DNA from: Prionace glauca
Taxonomy: Eukaryota; Chordata; Chondrichthyes; Carcharhiniformes; Carcharhinidae
Length of the DNA stretch: 64,000 bases
Reading direction: 5' to 3'
Assembly (NCBI GenBank): GCA_037974335.1
Contig: CM075758.1
Span: forward strand, 20,051,154 to 20,115,153
Under the pieces are notes generated by a model that did no database searches, was not told the origin of the DNA, and saw nothing but the letters and a program-made list of their open reading frames with translations. The position numbers and the translations under genes are program-made. This document shows, one piece after another, positions 9,201-19,539 of this stretch; position 1 is the stretch's first letter; each line of letters opens with the position of its first letter.

Positions 9201-9939
9201 AGTGGAAAACTTTCGCAACTTCCAGCACATGAGAATTTTCCACATCTTCGTCACAAACAATTAGTGTTGAAACCGAATACAATTCACCAGGGTGATTTTT
9301 GATGAGAATTGTCACATTAATTCACTCATTCCCCGACCTTGGCAAATACCAGGGCAGGTGTCCAGAAGCCTCCTGCTTTATCACAGAACTTCAGAACAAA
9401 TCAAACGGGGACAGGTTTTAGGGAAATAATTCATTGGTCTGTTTCACTGGCGTTTTAACGCCACCGCAAATGATGCTTTGGTTCGTATGAGCTGGACTCT
9501 AATGGCCCGGATTGGAGGAGTTGAGAGAACTTGGCGAGCAGTGAGACTGAATAAGATTGCAGAGATAGTGAATTGGCGAGGCCATGGTTAATTTGAAAAC
9601 AAGCATGAGACTTTGAATGCTAAATAATTAAATGGACTCGAACCAAGGTCGCTCGGTGGATAAGGAGTCCCTGCGTGAACAGGACTTGTTGAGGGTAAAG
9701 GCATTTCCGCAGATATTTGGAAGGTGTATCTTTACAGAGCCAGGTGTGCATTGGGATTGTGGTGTATACAGATAACCAAGGGCTGGGTTTGGATTGCAGC
9801 GGTTGATGAGATAAGGCAATAATATTATCGAGTGATGCTGTACAGCTTGTAGTAGGCAGTACCAGAGGTATGCGATTGTATTTGCATGTTGGAATGGAAT
9901 AACACACCTATGCTACCGAGAGTTTGCTCCAGCACTTAC

Positions 9940-10030
9940 CTCCAATTTTAGCCCAATCGTCTCTCTTATCCAGGATGTTGCTGTGGGCCAGTGACATGGC
10001 ACCAAGCACCAAGAGCAGTGTTTTCATCAT
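9940..10030 (-). CDS. Beta-defensin-like peptide, exon 1 (signal peptide)
   Basis: Starts ATGATG at 10,030 and encodes a signal peptide MMKTLLLVLGAMSLAHS followed by NILDKRDDWAKIG. It ends on one base of a codon at a consensus donor (GGAG|GTAAGTGC, phase 1). Exon 2 starts with GT, so the junction codon is Gly and the phases match. The residues between the likely cleavage site and the first core cysteine form a short acidic propiece or N-terminal extension. The exon lies outside the segmental duplication, so only this copy has it. A TATA-like element sits about 45 bp upstream. Confidence 0.85.
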
Positions 10031-10071
10031 CTTCGGTTCAGTTTGTCACCTTACTTTGCAAGCGGACTGGA

Positions 10072-10078
10072 GTTATAT
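10072..10078 (-). promoter_or_regulatory. TATA-like element of the defensin gene
   Basis: The minus strand reads GATATAACTCC, about 45 bp 5' of the ATG. This would give a transcription start at about 10,045 and a short 5' UTR. Inferred from position and sequence only. Confidence 0.5.
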
Positions 10079-10099
10079 CACTTCAGGAAGCATTATCTA

Positions 10100-10112
10100 G
10101 TTAATGATCATA
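10100..10112 (+). promoter_or_regulatory. HNF1-like palindromic site upstream of defensin
   Basis: GTTAATGATCATA matches most of the HNF1 consensus GTTAATNATTAAC. It lies about 25 bp upstream of the TATA-like element. It could give epithelial or liver-type expression. Weak evidence from one motif. Confidence 0.3.
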
Positions 10113-11768
10113 CACCCCCTCTGCGGATTGGCTAGAACTTGGGCGAATTATATTGTCAGTTCAGTAACTGACAGCGATAATAAGTCCAATCATTGACTCA
10201 ATATTTCTCCAAGGAAAGCCTTTGATTAATAACCAAAGCAAAACCTGAGGGAACAGAGTTGATTTATAGAAACAAAGTGTTTTGATTAAATTGACTCCTT
10301 TCAGCAGGACAAGATGTAATTGGAGAACAGTATCTCCACATTTTCATGAAAAACACAATCCAAATGTACCCAAACATCCTCCACCCACGGCACACACTCC
10401 CCACCCAGCTCCCCAATGGCCCGACACAATTTCATTGTCTATTTGTTGATGCTTTTCATATTTTGATTTTTTAAAATAATGAATGTGTTAAGAGAACACC
10501 CTTTAAGAGAACGCAGTGTAGATCATTGATGCATCAAAATAAATTATCTACAACTTTGATGTGGCCCTGATCTCCCAACAGCAACCTTTGAAATATTCCA
10601 GCTCCGTCCATTGATGAAGAGTTTGGAACAATTCCTTTGCGCCCTGAAGCCAATGGCTCAGAAAACAACACACAAAACCAACAAAGCTCATCAGGACTTG
10701 CAGCTGGCGAGATATTTCGGTGCAGACTTTGTCTGTCGCGTTACGTATGCCACGATATTGACTCCAAATCAAGGGCATTTCATTGGATGTAGGGACCTTC
10801 CAATCATCGATTTGATGGTAACAGCACGATAGTAATACAAATCTTTACCATTTCTACATTGGATCTAAAGCCCATTGAACATCATGGAATCACAGAATGA
10901 TTGATCAGATATCTGTTGCAGCGCTAATGGAGTCCATTCTTCCTTTTATACCCATACCCACGAACATTGGATTTTTGGCTCAGTGTTTTTGGCTTGTGTG
11001 TTTTTTTTTCTCTGTATTCCTGAATAGTGTTTTTATTCAAATAATTTCCTCTTGCAGTGCCCTCTCGCCCCGACACATTTTTCCCGCTCTAACTATGCAA
11101 TGTGTAGATGCTCCAAATAGATTACTGCCATGTGGAAAGGCAGGGGATTAACAATTCTTCAAAGACATATAGCAACGGCTCGTCAAAGTTGGCCTTGTAA
11201 GTGGCTTTCACATCCTGAGGACTTGTAATAATGAGATGTGGAAGGTGCCTGAATATTGGGTCACAGTTTTGGGGGTCAGACTGCATTCCACGTGAATACA
11301 ACAATTCTTGCCATTTGTGTTGCATCATGTTTTGCTGGTGTTGAGCTGTTATATATTTACCTGCATCACGGAACTGGCCGGCCACCAGTTGCCATCCTGT
11401 CTGATGGCCGTGAACATGGTATGAGGATCTGAGAGTGATGGATCGGATCCAGCCTCATATTGACTGAATATGAAGACAATTCACAGGCCAACATTCAACA
11501 AGGTTGTGTAAAAAAAATGACCTGAATACAATCAGCCAGATTGTTCCCCCTTAACCATATTTCACTTGGATATGATAAATCTACCAAACACTGCATTAAA
11601 AATACCAATTCCTGTAGAATCGATTCTTGTTTGCAGAACACCTATTATAAAGATTCAGAGACATTTGTTTGTTTATAGTTCAGACATCTGTAATTATTGA
11701 TCTATTTCCTTCCATCACTGGGATAGAAATCATCCCATACTGTGGAAATATCACACCATAGTGATATT
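10113..11768. other. Non-coding, nothing recognised
   Basis: About 1.65 kb of AT-rich sequence with short open frames on both strands. None shows a domain, splice logic or TE signature that I recognise. Confidence 0.5.
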
Positions 11769-11769
11769 T

Positions 11770-12108
11770 GGGCGGCACGATAGCACAGTGGTTAGCACTG
11801 CTGCTTCACAGCTTCAGGGTCCTGGGTTCGATTCCCGACTCGGGTCACTGCCTGTGTGGAGTTTGCACATTCTCCTCGTGTCTGCGTGGGTTTTCTCCGG
11901 GTGCTCCGGTTTCCTCCCACAGTCCAAAGATGTGCGGGTTAGGTTCATTGGCTATGCTAAAATTGCCCCTTAGTGTCCTGGGATGTGTAGGTTAGAGGGA
12001 TTAGCAGGTAAAATGTGTAGGGATATGGGGATACGGTCTGGGTGGGATTGTGATCGGTGCAGACTCGATGGGCCGAAGGGCCTGTTTCTGCACTGTAGGG
12101 TTCTATGC
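11770..12108 (+). mobile_element. V-SINE, full length
   Basis: Head GGGCGGCACGATAGCACAGTGG, B box GGTTCGATTCC, V-domain (GTGTGGAGTTTGCACATTCT, GGGTGCTCCGGTTTCCTCCC, CAGTCCAAAGATGTGCGGG), body and tail GATGGGCCGAAGGGCCTGTT with GTAGGGTTCTATG. About 340 bp. The tail is shared with the CR1-like LINE 3' end at 13,822-13,866. No clear target-site duplication. Confidence 0.93.
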
Positions 12109-13116
12109 TGGTTCCAATAGTCCCAATATTTCCTGCATTTGTGTATCATTACTTTTTCCAGATCTTCAATGGGTATTTTATGTTTATTTGATCTGTTTCA
12201 CTGGTGAGACACACATCTGTAGCTTGTCACTAGTTTCCTGTGAACTGAAAGGGTCACTGGGCTGTTTCCAAGAAGAATTAAATGTCAAAAAAAAACTTTG
12301 TTTAGTGTCTGGAATGATATAGAGGCCAGTTCAGGGAGACTATAACTGCACTGTATCCTCTGCTTCTGGTTTTATATTTCCCATGAATGGTTTTCCCATT
12401 CAACAGCAATAGTATCATTGTAATGTCACTGTGCCGATAATCCAGAGACATCAGTAAATGGTCTGGAGATGTGGGTGTAAATCTAAACGCCACATTCGAA
12501 CAATCTCAATATAATTCACTCATTCTTTCTGTAATGAAAAGATGGGTCCAGAAATGGTGACTTGAAACTGGGAGATTGTCATCAGAGCTCATTGTAATTG
12601 CAATGCCCGATAAAAAAAGGACATTTGCTGTGCTTATCTTATGATTCAGTTATTCTGCAACAGAAGGTGGATATTCGAGACGTGGGGGAAATGCCAGCTC
12701 TCTGTAGAATCATCCGCTCAGCCTCATTCCTCCTGCTGTGTGCCTGCCGCTCTGGGAGAATTTTAGCTTTGTCAAGTGAAGACCCCATGCCCTTTTTTAA
12801 AGTCTTTGATCATCTCACCTTCCAGCATCATTATAGGCAGCGAATTCCAGGTTAATATAACTCACTGCATCACAGACACACACAGAGCAGTAAAGGTCCT
12901 CCAGCCCAGCAAATCCACACTGACTGAAATGGTCAACATTAATTTGTACTGATTAATCAGCTGGGGAGAATGTGAGGTGTGAATCATCAGGAAATATTAC
13001 AGGCCATCCCGGACCGGGTGCCATGTGCCCATGTTGTATATTACCTGTGAGAGCAACTCCTGAATGTCCATCACTGTTCTCTGGCTGCTAGTGGGTCAGT
13101 CCTGCCAGTGAGAGAG
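12109..13116. other. Non-coding with faint LINE-like text
   Basis: No gene recognised. Around 12,800-12,960 a few phrases (AGGCAGCGAATTCCAGGTT) resemble decayed LINE ORF2 ends on the minus strand, too weak to call. Confidence 0.4.
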
Positions 13117-13866
13117 AAGGTGTGGATCGTAGTGTTGAGTATAGGGCTAACGGGAGGACTTTGAATAGCGTGGAGGAGCAGAGGGATCTAGGTGTATGTG
13201 TACATAGATCCCCGAAAGTTGGGAATCAAGTAGATAAGGTTGTTAAGAAGGCATACGGAGTTTTGGCGTTTATTGGTAGGGGGATTGAATTTAGGAGTCG
13301 CAGCGTCATGATGCAACTGTACACAACTCTGGTGTGGCCGCACTTGGAGTTTTGTGTGCAGTTCTGGTCCCCACATTACAGGAAGGATGTAGAGGCTTTG
13401 GAGAGGGTGCAGAGGAGGTTTACCAGGATGTTGCCTGGTATGGAGGGGAGATCCTATGAGGAGAGATTGAGAGATTTGGGGTTGTTTTCGCTGGAAAGAA
13501 GGCGGCTAAGAGGGGATCACATTGAAACATATAAGATGATTAGAGGTTTAGACAGGGTAGATAGTGATAGCCTTTTTCCTAGGATGGACAAAGCTAGCAC
13601 GAGGGGGCACGATTTTAAATTAAGGGGGGGTAGTTATAGGACAGATGTCAGGGGTAGGTTCTTTACCCAGAGGGTGGTGAGGGACTGGAATGCCCTGCCA
13701 GCTGCAGTTGTAAATGCACCTAGTTTGGGGGCGTTTAAAAGATCTGTGGATAGGTTTATGGATGAAAAGGGATTCGTTTAGGCTAGTGGGTCATTGTTTT
13801 GTGACTGGTCGGTGCAACATCGTGGGCCGAAGGGCCTGTTCTGCGCTGTAATGTTCTATGTTCTAA
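13117..13866 (+). mobile_element. CR1-like LINE, 5'-truncated 3' portion
   Basis: Open frame 13,122-13,781 encodes the post-RT C-terminal region of CR1-type ORF2 (NSVEEQRDLGVCVH, TTLVWPHLEFCVQFWSPHY, ERVQRRFTRMLPGM, RVVRDWNALPAAVV, FMDEKGFV stop). It is followed by a short 3' UTR (CATCGTGGGCCGAAGGGCCT) and a TTCTATG-type tail. The long intact frame suggests a fairly young copy. Its 3' end abuts an opposed CR1 piece. Confidence 0.92.
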
Positions 13867-13867
13867 A

Positions 13868-15555
13868 TGCTCGTAAATCTTGTCCCTCAGAAACCTCTCC
13901 ATCAGCTTACCAACCACTGAGGTCAGACTCACCGGGCGGTAATTTCCCGGGCTATCTCTGTTCCCTTTCTTGAAAATAGGGACTACATCCGCAATCCTCC
14001 AATCTTCCGGAACCTCTCCCGTCTCCATTGACGACGCAAAGATCATTGCCAAGGGCTCTGCAATCACTTCCCTGGCCTCCCACAGTATCCTGGGGTACAT
14101 CCCATCTGGTCCCGGCGACTTATCTACCTTGATAGAATTCAAAAGTTCTAACACATCCTCCTCCTTAATATCCACGGACTCAATCTTTTCCACCTGCTGC
14201 AAGTCCATAGCAAGATCTCTCAAATCAGCTTCCACTGTGAATACTGAGGCAAAGTACTCATTAAGCACCTCCGCCATTTCTTCTGGTTCTACACAGACCT
14301 TTCCCCCTTCACCTTTTATAGGTCCTATCCTTTCCCTTCTCACCCTTTTACCTTTCACATACTTATAGAAGGCCTTGGGATTTTCCTTAATCTTACCCGC
14401 CAAGGTCTTCTCATGACCCCTTCTGGCTCTCCTAATTTCCCTTTTAACCTCCTTTCTACAGTCCTTATATTCTTCAAGATCCTTAACCTCTCCTAGTTCC
14501 CTGAACCTTTTGTACACCTTCCTTTTCCTCCTGACTAGGTTCAACACAGCCTTCGTGCACCACGGTTCCCACGACCTACCAAAACCCCCTTGCCTTATCG
14601 GAACATTGTCATGCAGAGCGCCAGACAAACATTCCTTGAATATCCGCCACCTTCCTTCGGTACTTTTCCCTAAGAATGTCTCCTTCCAGTTTATTTGTCC
14701 AAGTAACTTCCTGACTTCTTCGTATCTCCCCTTACTCCAGACAAACACCTTCCTAGCCTGTCTGATCCTATCTCGTTCCAATGCAATTGTGAAGGAGATA
14801 GAATTATGGTCACCATTCCCAAGATGCTCTCCTACCGAGAGATCCATCACCTGCCCTGGTTCATTCGCCAGTACCAGGTCAAGTACAGCCTCTCCCCTCG
14901 TAGGCTTGTCCACATACTCCTAACAAACTCCTCTCCAGCCGAACCCCTTACTCTAGGGATATTCCAGTCGATGTTTGGGAAATTGAAGTCTCCCATCACG
15001 ACCACTCTGTTATTAATACATCTCTCCAGAATCTGGTTCCCTATCTGCACTTCAACTTCCCTGTCACTATTGGGCGGCCTATAGAATACACCCAGCAAAG
15101 TTTTCGACCCTTTGCTGTTCGTAACTTCCACCCACAGAGACTCTGTAGAAAGTCCCTCCACGGCATCCTCTTTCTCTGCAGCCATGACACTGTCCCTGAT
15201 CAACAGTGCCACTCCACCACCTCTTCTGCCAGCCTCCCTGTCCTTCCTGAAACATCTGAAACCTGGCACCTGAAGTACCCAGTCCTGTCCCTGAGACATC
15301 CAAGTCTCCGTAATGGCCACCACATCACATTCCCAAGCAGCTATCCACGCCCTAAGCTCATCTACCTTATTTACTATACTCCTTGCATTAAAATATATAC
15401 ACTTCAGCCCCTCAGTCTGGGCATTTCCCTTCTCCACCCCCTGTCTAACCTCCCTCCCATGTTTCCTGCGGTCCTCCCCTACCTTTAAAGTATTAAAGCA
15501 CATGCATTTCAAACCCTGCTCCGCCCCATATTGCTGGGATATATTCATGTGACTT
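13868..15555 (-). mobile_element. CR1-like LINE, endonuclease plus partial RT
   Basis: On the minus strand an APE-type endonuclease (IYFNARSIVNKVDELRAWI, VVAITETWMS, GGGVALLIRD, GVFYRPPNSD, MGDFNFPNIDW, LDLVLAN, GDHNSISF) runs into the RT fingers (KSPGPDGMYPRILWEA, GEVPEDWRIADVVPIFKKG, NYRPVSLTSVVGKLMERFL) and stops there. One frame change occurs near 14,910 between LDLVL and the preceding EEFVRS. The RT palm and 3' end are missing where the plus-strand copy begins. Confidence 0.92.
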
Positions 15556-15639
15556 ATCAAAACAAATGGTAACATTTTTGGGGTGGATCTTGTGCTGCTC
15601 CTGGAATGCCGTTCCACGCTCTCCATTCAACCAGGTTGA

Positions 15640-16450
15640 TTCCCGAGATTGATGGTAATGGTTAGCGGGGAATGTGCCGGGCCACGAGGTTGGAGAATGT
15701 TCTGGAATACAAGTCCATTGCTGTTGATGGCCACAGCGCCTCATTGCTGCCCAGTTTTGATTTGCTATCTCGGTTCAAAGTCGATCCCATTCAGCAAGTA
15801 TAAGGTCACACAAAACAGTGGCGGTTATTCTCAATGTAAAGGCGGGGTTTCGTTACCACAGCGACTGTGTGGTTGTCACACAAACCAAACCCAACATGAA
15901 CAGATGGATCTGCAGTCGGAAGGTTGGAAAACATGAGGTCAAGTATGTGATTTCCTCCTGTTCATCCCTTCACCATTTGTGACAGACCCAGTCTCGCAGT
16001 TACATCCTTTCAGACCCGACCAGCTCGATCACTAGTGCTGCTGCCAGTCTTGGTGGTGGACATTGAAATCCCCCACCCAGAGTACATTCTGCGCCCTTGT
16101 TACCCTCAGTGCAGTCTCCAAGTGTTGTTGGACACAGAGGAATACTGATCCAGCAGCCAAATGATGACATTGCAGGGTAACCAATAAGATGTTTCCTTGT
16201 CTATGTTTAACTGAAGACATGAGAATTGATGTGGTCCAGAGGCGATGTTAAGGACTCCCAGAGCAACTCTCTCCCAGCTGTTTCCCGCTGTGCTGCCACA
16301 TCTGCTTGGTCTGTCCTGCGGAAGGGACAGGGACAAATCCAGGGATGGTAGCGGTGGTGCCTGGAGTGTTACCTGTGAGCTGTGATCCGGTGAGAATGAC
16401 TACGTCGGGCTGTTGATTGATTAGTCTGTGAGAAAGCTCTCCCAACTTTG
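15640..16450 (-). mobile_element. Degenerate LINE endonuclease remnant
   Basis: Minus-strand pieces in shifting frames read NQQPDVVILTGSQLTG and IPGFVPVP (16,300-16,440), then VLWVGDFNVHHQDWQ (about 16,040-16,085), then NHILDLMFSNLP (about 15,920-15,960). This is the order of an APE endonuclease domain. Much older than the CR1 at 13,868 and of a different LINE type. Confidence 0.6.
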
Positions 16451-16639
16451 GCCCCAGCCCCAGATGTTAGTAAGGAGGATGTTCCAGGGTTGACAGGCCT
16501 GTTTGATTTGTCGTTGTCTTTTCCAGTGCCTCAGGCAGTACCAGACGGTCCGGCTGACTTCATTTCTCTGCGGAGACTTTGTAATAATTGTTCCAAACGA
16601 GTGTCTTGCTTGGCAGTTTCACAGGCAGTTGAGAGGCAA

Positions 16640-16905
16640 ACACACTAATGTGGCTTTTATACTTCATGTGGGCTAGACCCGGTAAGGACATTACTGGACC
16701 AGGTGTTTTATTATTATTATTATTTATTTCTGAAAATTCGCAATGCTTTCACGATCAATAATAGAATCAAAATTCCAGATTATTTTCCTGAATTCAAATT
16801 CCACCATCCGCCATGGTGGGATTCGAACCCAGGTCCCCAGAACAATATTTAGCTTCGGGGCTTAATAACCGGGTGGATTCCCACTGGCCCTTCGCCTCCC
16901 ATTTG
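16640..16905 (-). mobile_element. tRNA-derived SINE (second type)
   Basis: The reverse complement holds GGGACCTGGGTTCGAATCCC (B box in tRNA-like head), CACCATGGCGGATGGTGGAA, AATTTGAATTCAGGAAAATAA and GTCCTTACCGGGTCTAGCCC. This matches the common elasmobranch SINE that lacks the V-domain. A short TTA repeat (16,708-16,730) interrupts it. Confidence 0.7.
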
Positions 16906-16909
16906 TGCC

Positions 16910-17315
16910 TGTGTCCTAATGTCGCTGGGAGAGTCTCTGTGCATTGGTTTGTTTCCCTCTGCCTCTAGAAGATATTGGATCTGTGTTTGTCTCTGTGTGT
17001 CTCGATGAATGTTTGTGTGCATGTGTTTGTCTTCCTCTGTTTCCGGGAGAGTTTGCTTGTATGTGTTTGTGTCCTTGTTTCTCGAAGAGAGATTGTGTGT
17101 GGTGGTGTGTCCTTGTGTTTCTCGGGGGGTTTGTGTGGCATTTCTGTTCCTGTGGATCCAGGAGATATTGTGTGCGGGATCGCATTATGGTGTGTCTCAG
17201 AATGTTTGTGAGTTTGTGTTTGTGTTTCTGTGTCAGCAGGAGACGAAGCGTCCTTTGTGCCTCTTGGAGCTTTTTTTTGTTTTCGGAATTGTGTTCCTCT
17301 GCCTCTAGGATAATT
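16910..17315. repeat. Degenerate ~37-bp T/G-rich minisatellite
   Basis: Landmarks of the type AGGAGATATTGTGTG recur at about 16,970, 17,045, 17,084, 17,125, 17,158, 17,236, 17,308 and 17,345. The spacings are near 37 bp or twice that. Open frames here on both strands are a by-product of composition. Confidence 0.55.
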
Positions 17316-17966
17316 TGTGTGTGTGTCGCTATGCTCTTGTTCTACAGGGGGATTTTCTGTGTGTGTGTGTGTGTGTGTGTGTCTGCGCCTGTGCGTATGT
17401 GTGTGTGTGCGTGTGTGTGTGTGCCTGTGTCTCTCTATGCATGTGTGTGTGTGCTGTGCGTGTATGTGTGTGTGTGTGTGCGCACTGTGCATGTGTGTGT
17501 GTTTGTGTGTGCGCGTGTATGTGTGTGTGTTTGTGTGTGTGCTTGTGTGTGTGTGTCTGTGTGTCTGTGTGAGTGTGTCTGTGAGAGTGTATTTGTGTGA
17601 GTGTGTCTGTGTCTGTGTGTGTGTGTGCATGTGTGTGTTTGTTTGTCTGTGTGTGTGTGTCTGCGCCTGGGTGTGTGTTTGTGTGCGTGTGTGTGTTTGT
17701 GTGTCTGTGTGCGTGTGTGTGTGTTTGTGTGTCTGTATGTCTGTGTGTGTGTTTGTGTGTCTGTGTGCGTGAGTGTTTGTGTGTTTGTGTCTGTGTGTGT
17801 GTCTGTGTGTGTGTCTGTGTGTGTGCGTGTGTGTGTTTGTGTGTCTGTGTGTGTGTGTCTGCGCCTGTGTGTGTGTTTGTGTGTGTGTGTTTGTGTGTCT
17901 GTGTGTGTGTGTCTGCGCCTGTGTGTGTGTGCGCGTGTGTGTGTTTGTGTGTGTGTGTGTGTTGGT

Positions 17967-18002
<36 letters not shown>

Positions 18003-18050
18003 GTGTGTGTGTGTGTGCGTGTGTGTGTTTGTGTGTCTGTGTGTGCGAGC
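17316..18050. repeat. Compound (TG)n repeat array
   Basis: About 730 bp of TGTGTG with TTTG, TCTG, CGTG and TCTGCGCCTG interruptions recurring in blocks. It lies about 100 bp upstream of the exon of the third receptor, inside its intron. Prone to Z-DNA and to length change. Confidence 0.95.
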
Positions 18051-18151
18051 ATGTGCATTTTGTGCATCTTTGTCAACACCATCTCAATGAAATTGTTTAT
18101 TTCTTCTCTAGCCTGTTGCATGATTTTACTTTTTATTTCTTTCCCTTCTAG

Positions 18152-19052
18152 TGAACATACTCACAATTGGAACGCTGAGTACCCGGAACTGTGGTCTGTC
18201 CAAATGTGTCACTCGGTACCTGGTCGCCATGTCATTGGGTGATCTGCTGGTCGTTTTTCTGGACCTGATATTGAGACACATTCCCATTGTTTATGCGGAA
18301 TATTTTCAATTCCTGTTGTCCATCCCCGTGTGTAATATCCACGCCGTCCTGCTTGTTGCAGCCACTGACTGTTCTGTCTGGTTCACCGTCACTTTCACCT
18401 TTGATCGATTTGTGGCCATTTGCTGCCCCAAGCTGAAAAGTAAATATTGTAGTGAGAAAATTGCAGCTGTGGTTCTGGGAACAGTGGGTGTGCTCAGCTG
18501 TTTAAAGAATATTTTCTGGTATTTAATGTTAACCAGTGATTATTGGCTGATGAACTTACCCTGGTTTTGTAGATTCACAGGATATGATGACCGATCTCCA
18601 ACCTGGTTAGTCATCGTATTCCTCCACAACATTCTGAACCCATGTGTCCCATTTGTCCTGATTCTGCTGCTCAATGTCTTCACCATCAAACCTATTGTAG
18701 TCAGCAGCAAACCCGCAGGAGACTCCGAGTTCAAAGCCATGGAGAGAATCCCAGAGGTCCTGAGATGGAGAGGAGAAGGAAATCCATTGTTTTACTGGTT
18801 TTTATATCAGCCAATATTATTCTGTTGTGGTCAATGACCATGGTTTATACTACCTCTGAACGGCTTGTGTGGTTTGGGTATGATACTGTGCTTTTTCATA
18901 ATTACTTTATGGGATTTGGCTTCATGTTGCAGCTCCTTAGCAGCTGCACAAACACTGCAATTTACGCTGTGACACAGACTCAGTTCAGGCAGCAGATGAA
19001 ATATATGTTGAAATTTTGTTTTACTGTAATTTTTCGATTCATTAAATTCTGA
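18152..19052 (+). pseudogene. GPR139-like receptor exon 2, one-base frameshift (third family member)
   Basis: Acceptor TTTCTTTCCCTTCTAG, exon opening TG (phase 1) as in the other two receptors. The translation follows them closely: [65 protein letters not shown]. At about 18,711 one base is missing after VVSS, where the intact copies read SSRARRRLR. The first frame then ends at 18,837. The second frame restores TRRRLR, MERRRKSIVLLVFISANIIL and NTAIYAVTQTQFRQQ up to the stop at 19,052. No exon 1 with TM1 and a phase-1 donor was found upstream in the window. Most likely a recent pseudogene; an assembly error is possible. Confidence 0.85.
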
Positions 19053-19539
19053 GAGGGAAACCCACGCACAAAACCTCTCAATTATCCTCTTGGACATTCA
19101 ATCCGTATGACACCAACCACTGACTGGACAGATGAAACTTCACCTCAACTCTGCTCTGCAATTGATTGTTCCGCCTATCCATCATTGTGGTTCTTGACAC
19201 TGACTGGACAGAATTGGTCACCCGTCATTTCTCCTCCTCCATTGGTCAGCCAAACTGCCCATCAGCACAATGCCTCACCAGTCTGCCCCCTCCTTGGCCA
19301 GTCAGCCTGTTCATCATCTTAACCCCAAACACGGATTGGATAACATTCGTCCAATCAGGAGTAGTGGATCAGGGTGGGGGAGGGTCCTAGGTTATGAGGT
19401 CACTGGGGTTGCGCAGGAAGGTGCATTACAGCAGTGCCAGTCCCAATCTGACCAAGGCCAACTGACGGAGCAAACAAGTGAGGCCAACTTCATTAAAAGT
19501 CAGGGGAAAAATACCAGGTAGGAGAACTCAGGAGGCGTT
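19053..19539. other. Non-coding with CCAAT-like inverted motifs
   Basis: Contains several CCAAT/ATTGG motifs (TCCATTGGTCAGCC, GGATTGGATAAC, CGTCCAATCAGG) within 180 bp (19,235-19,360). It could be the 5' UTR or promoter of the degenerate LINE that follows. No gene seen. Confidence 0.4.

Larger units (their letters stand above)
1796..9346. repeat. Segmental duplication, copy 1
   Basis: From CACAGATTCCTGCAGCA at 1,796 to CCTTGGCAAA at 9,346 the sequence matches 26,192-34,523 almost base for base, in direct orientation and about 24.4 kb apart. The unit contains a receptor gene (minus), several TEs and the last exon of a defensin. Differences are scattered substitutions, a pentanucleotide-repeat length change, a 4 versus 5 unit VNTR, a 182-bp stretch (4,583-4,764) missing from copy 2, and two CR1 insertions found only in copy 2. 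The right end lies inside the defensin intron. Both ends look abrupt. Confidence 0.95.

Noticed and set aside
11122-11385. 87-residue minus-strand frame
   Set aside because: No recognisable domain, splice signals or similarity to known TE proteins that I could identify. Probably chance.
13117-15555. Twin-priming 5' inversion of a single CR1
   Set aside because: In twin priming the 3' tail faces outward. Here it faces the inverted piece.
16944-18242. Cys/Val-rich and Thr/His-rich long frames on both strands
   Set aside because: They are translations of TG/CA repeats.
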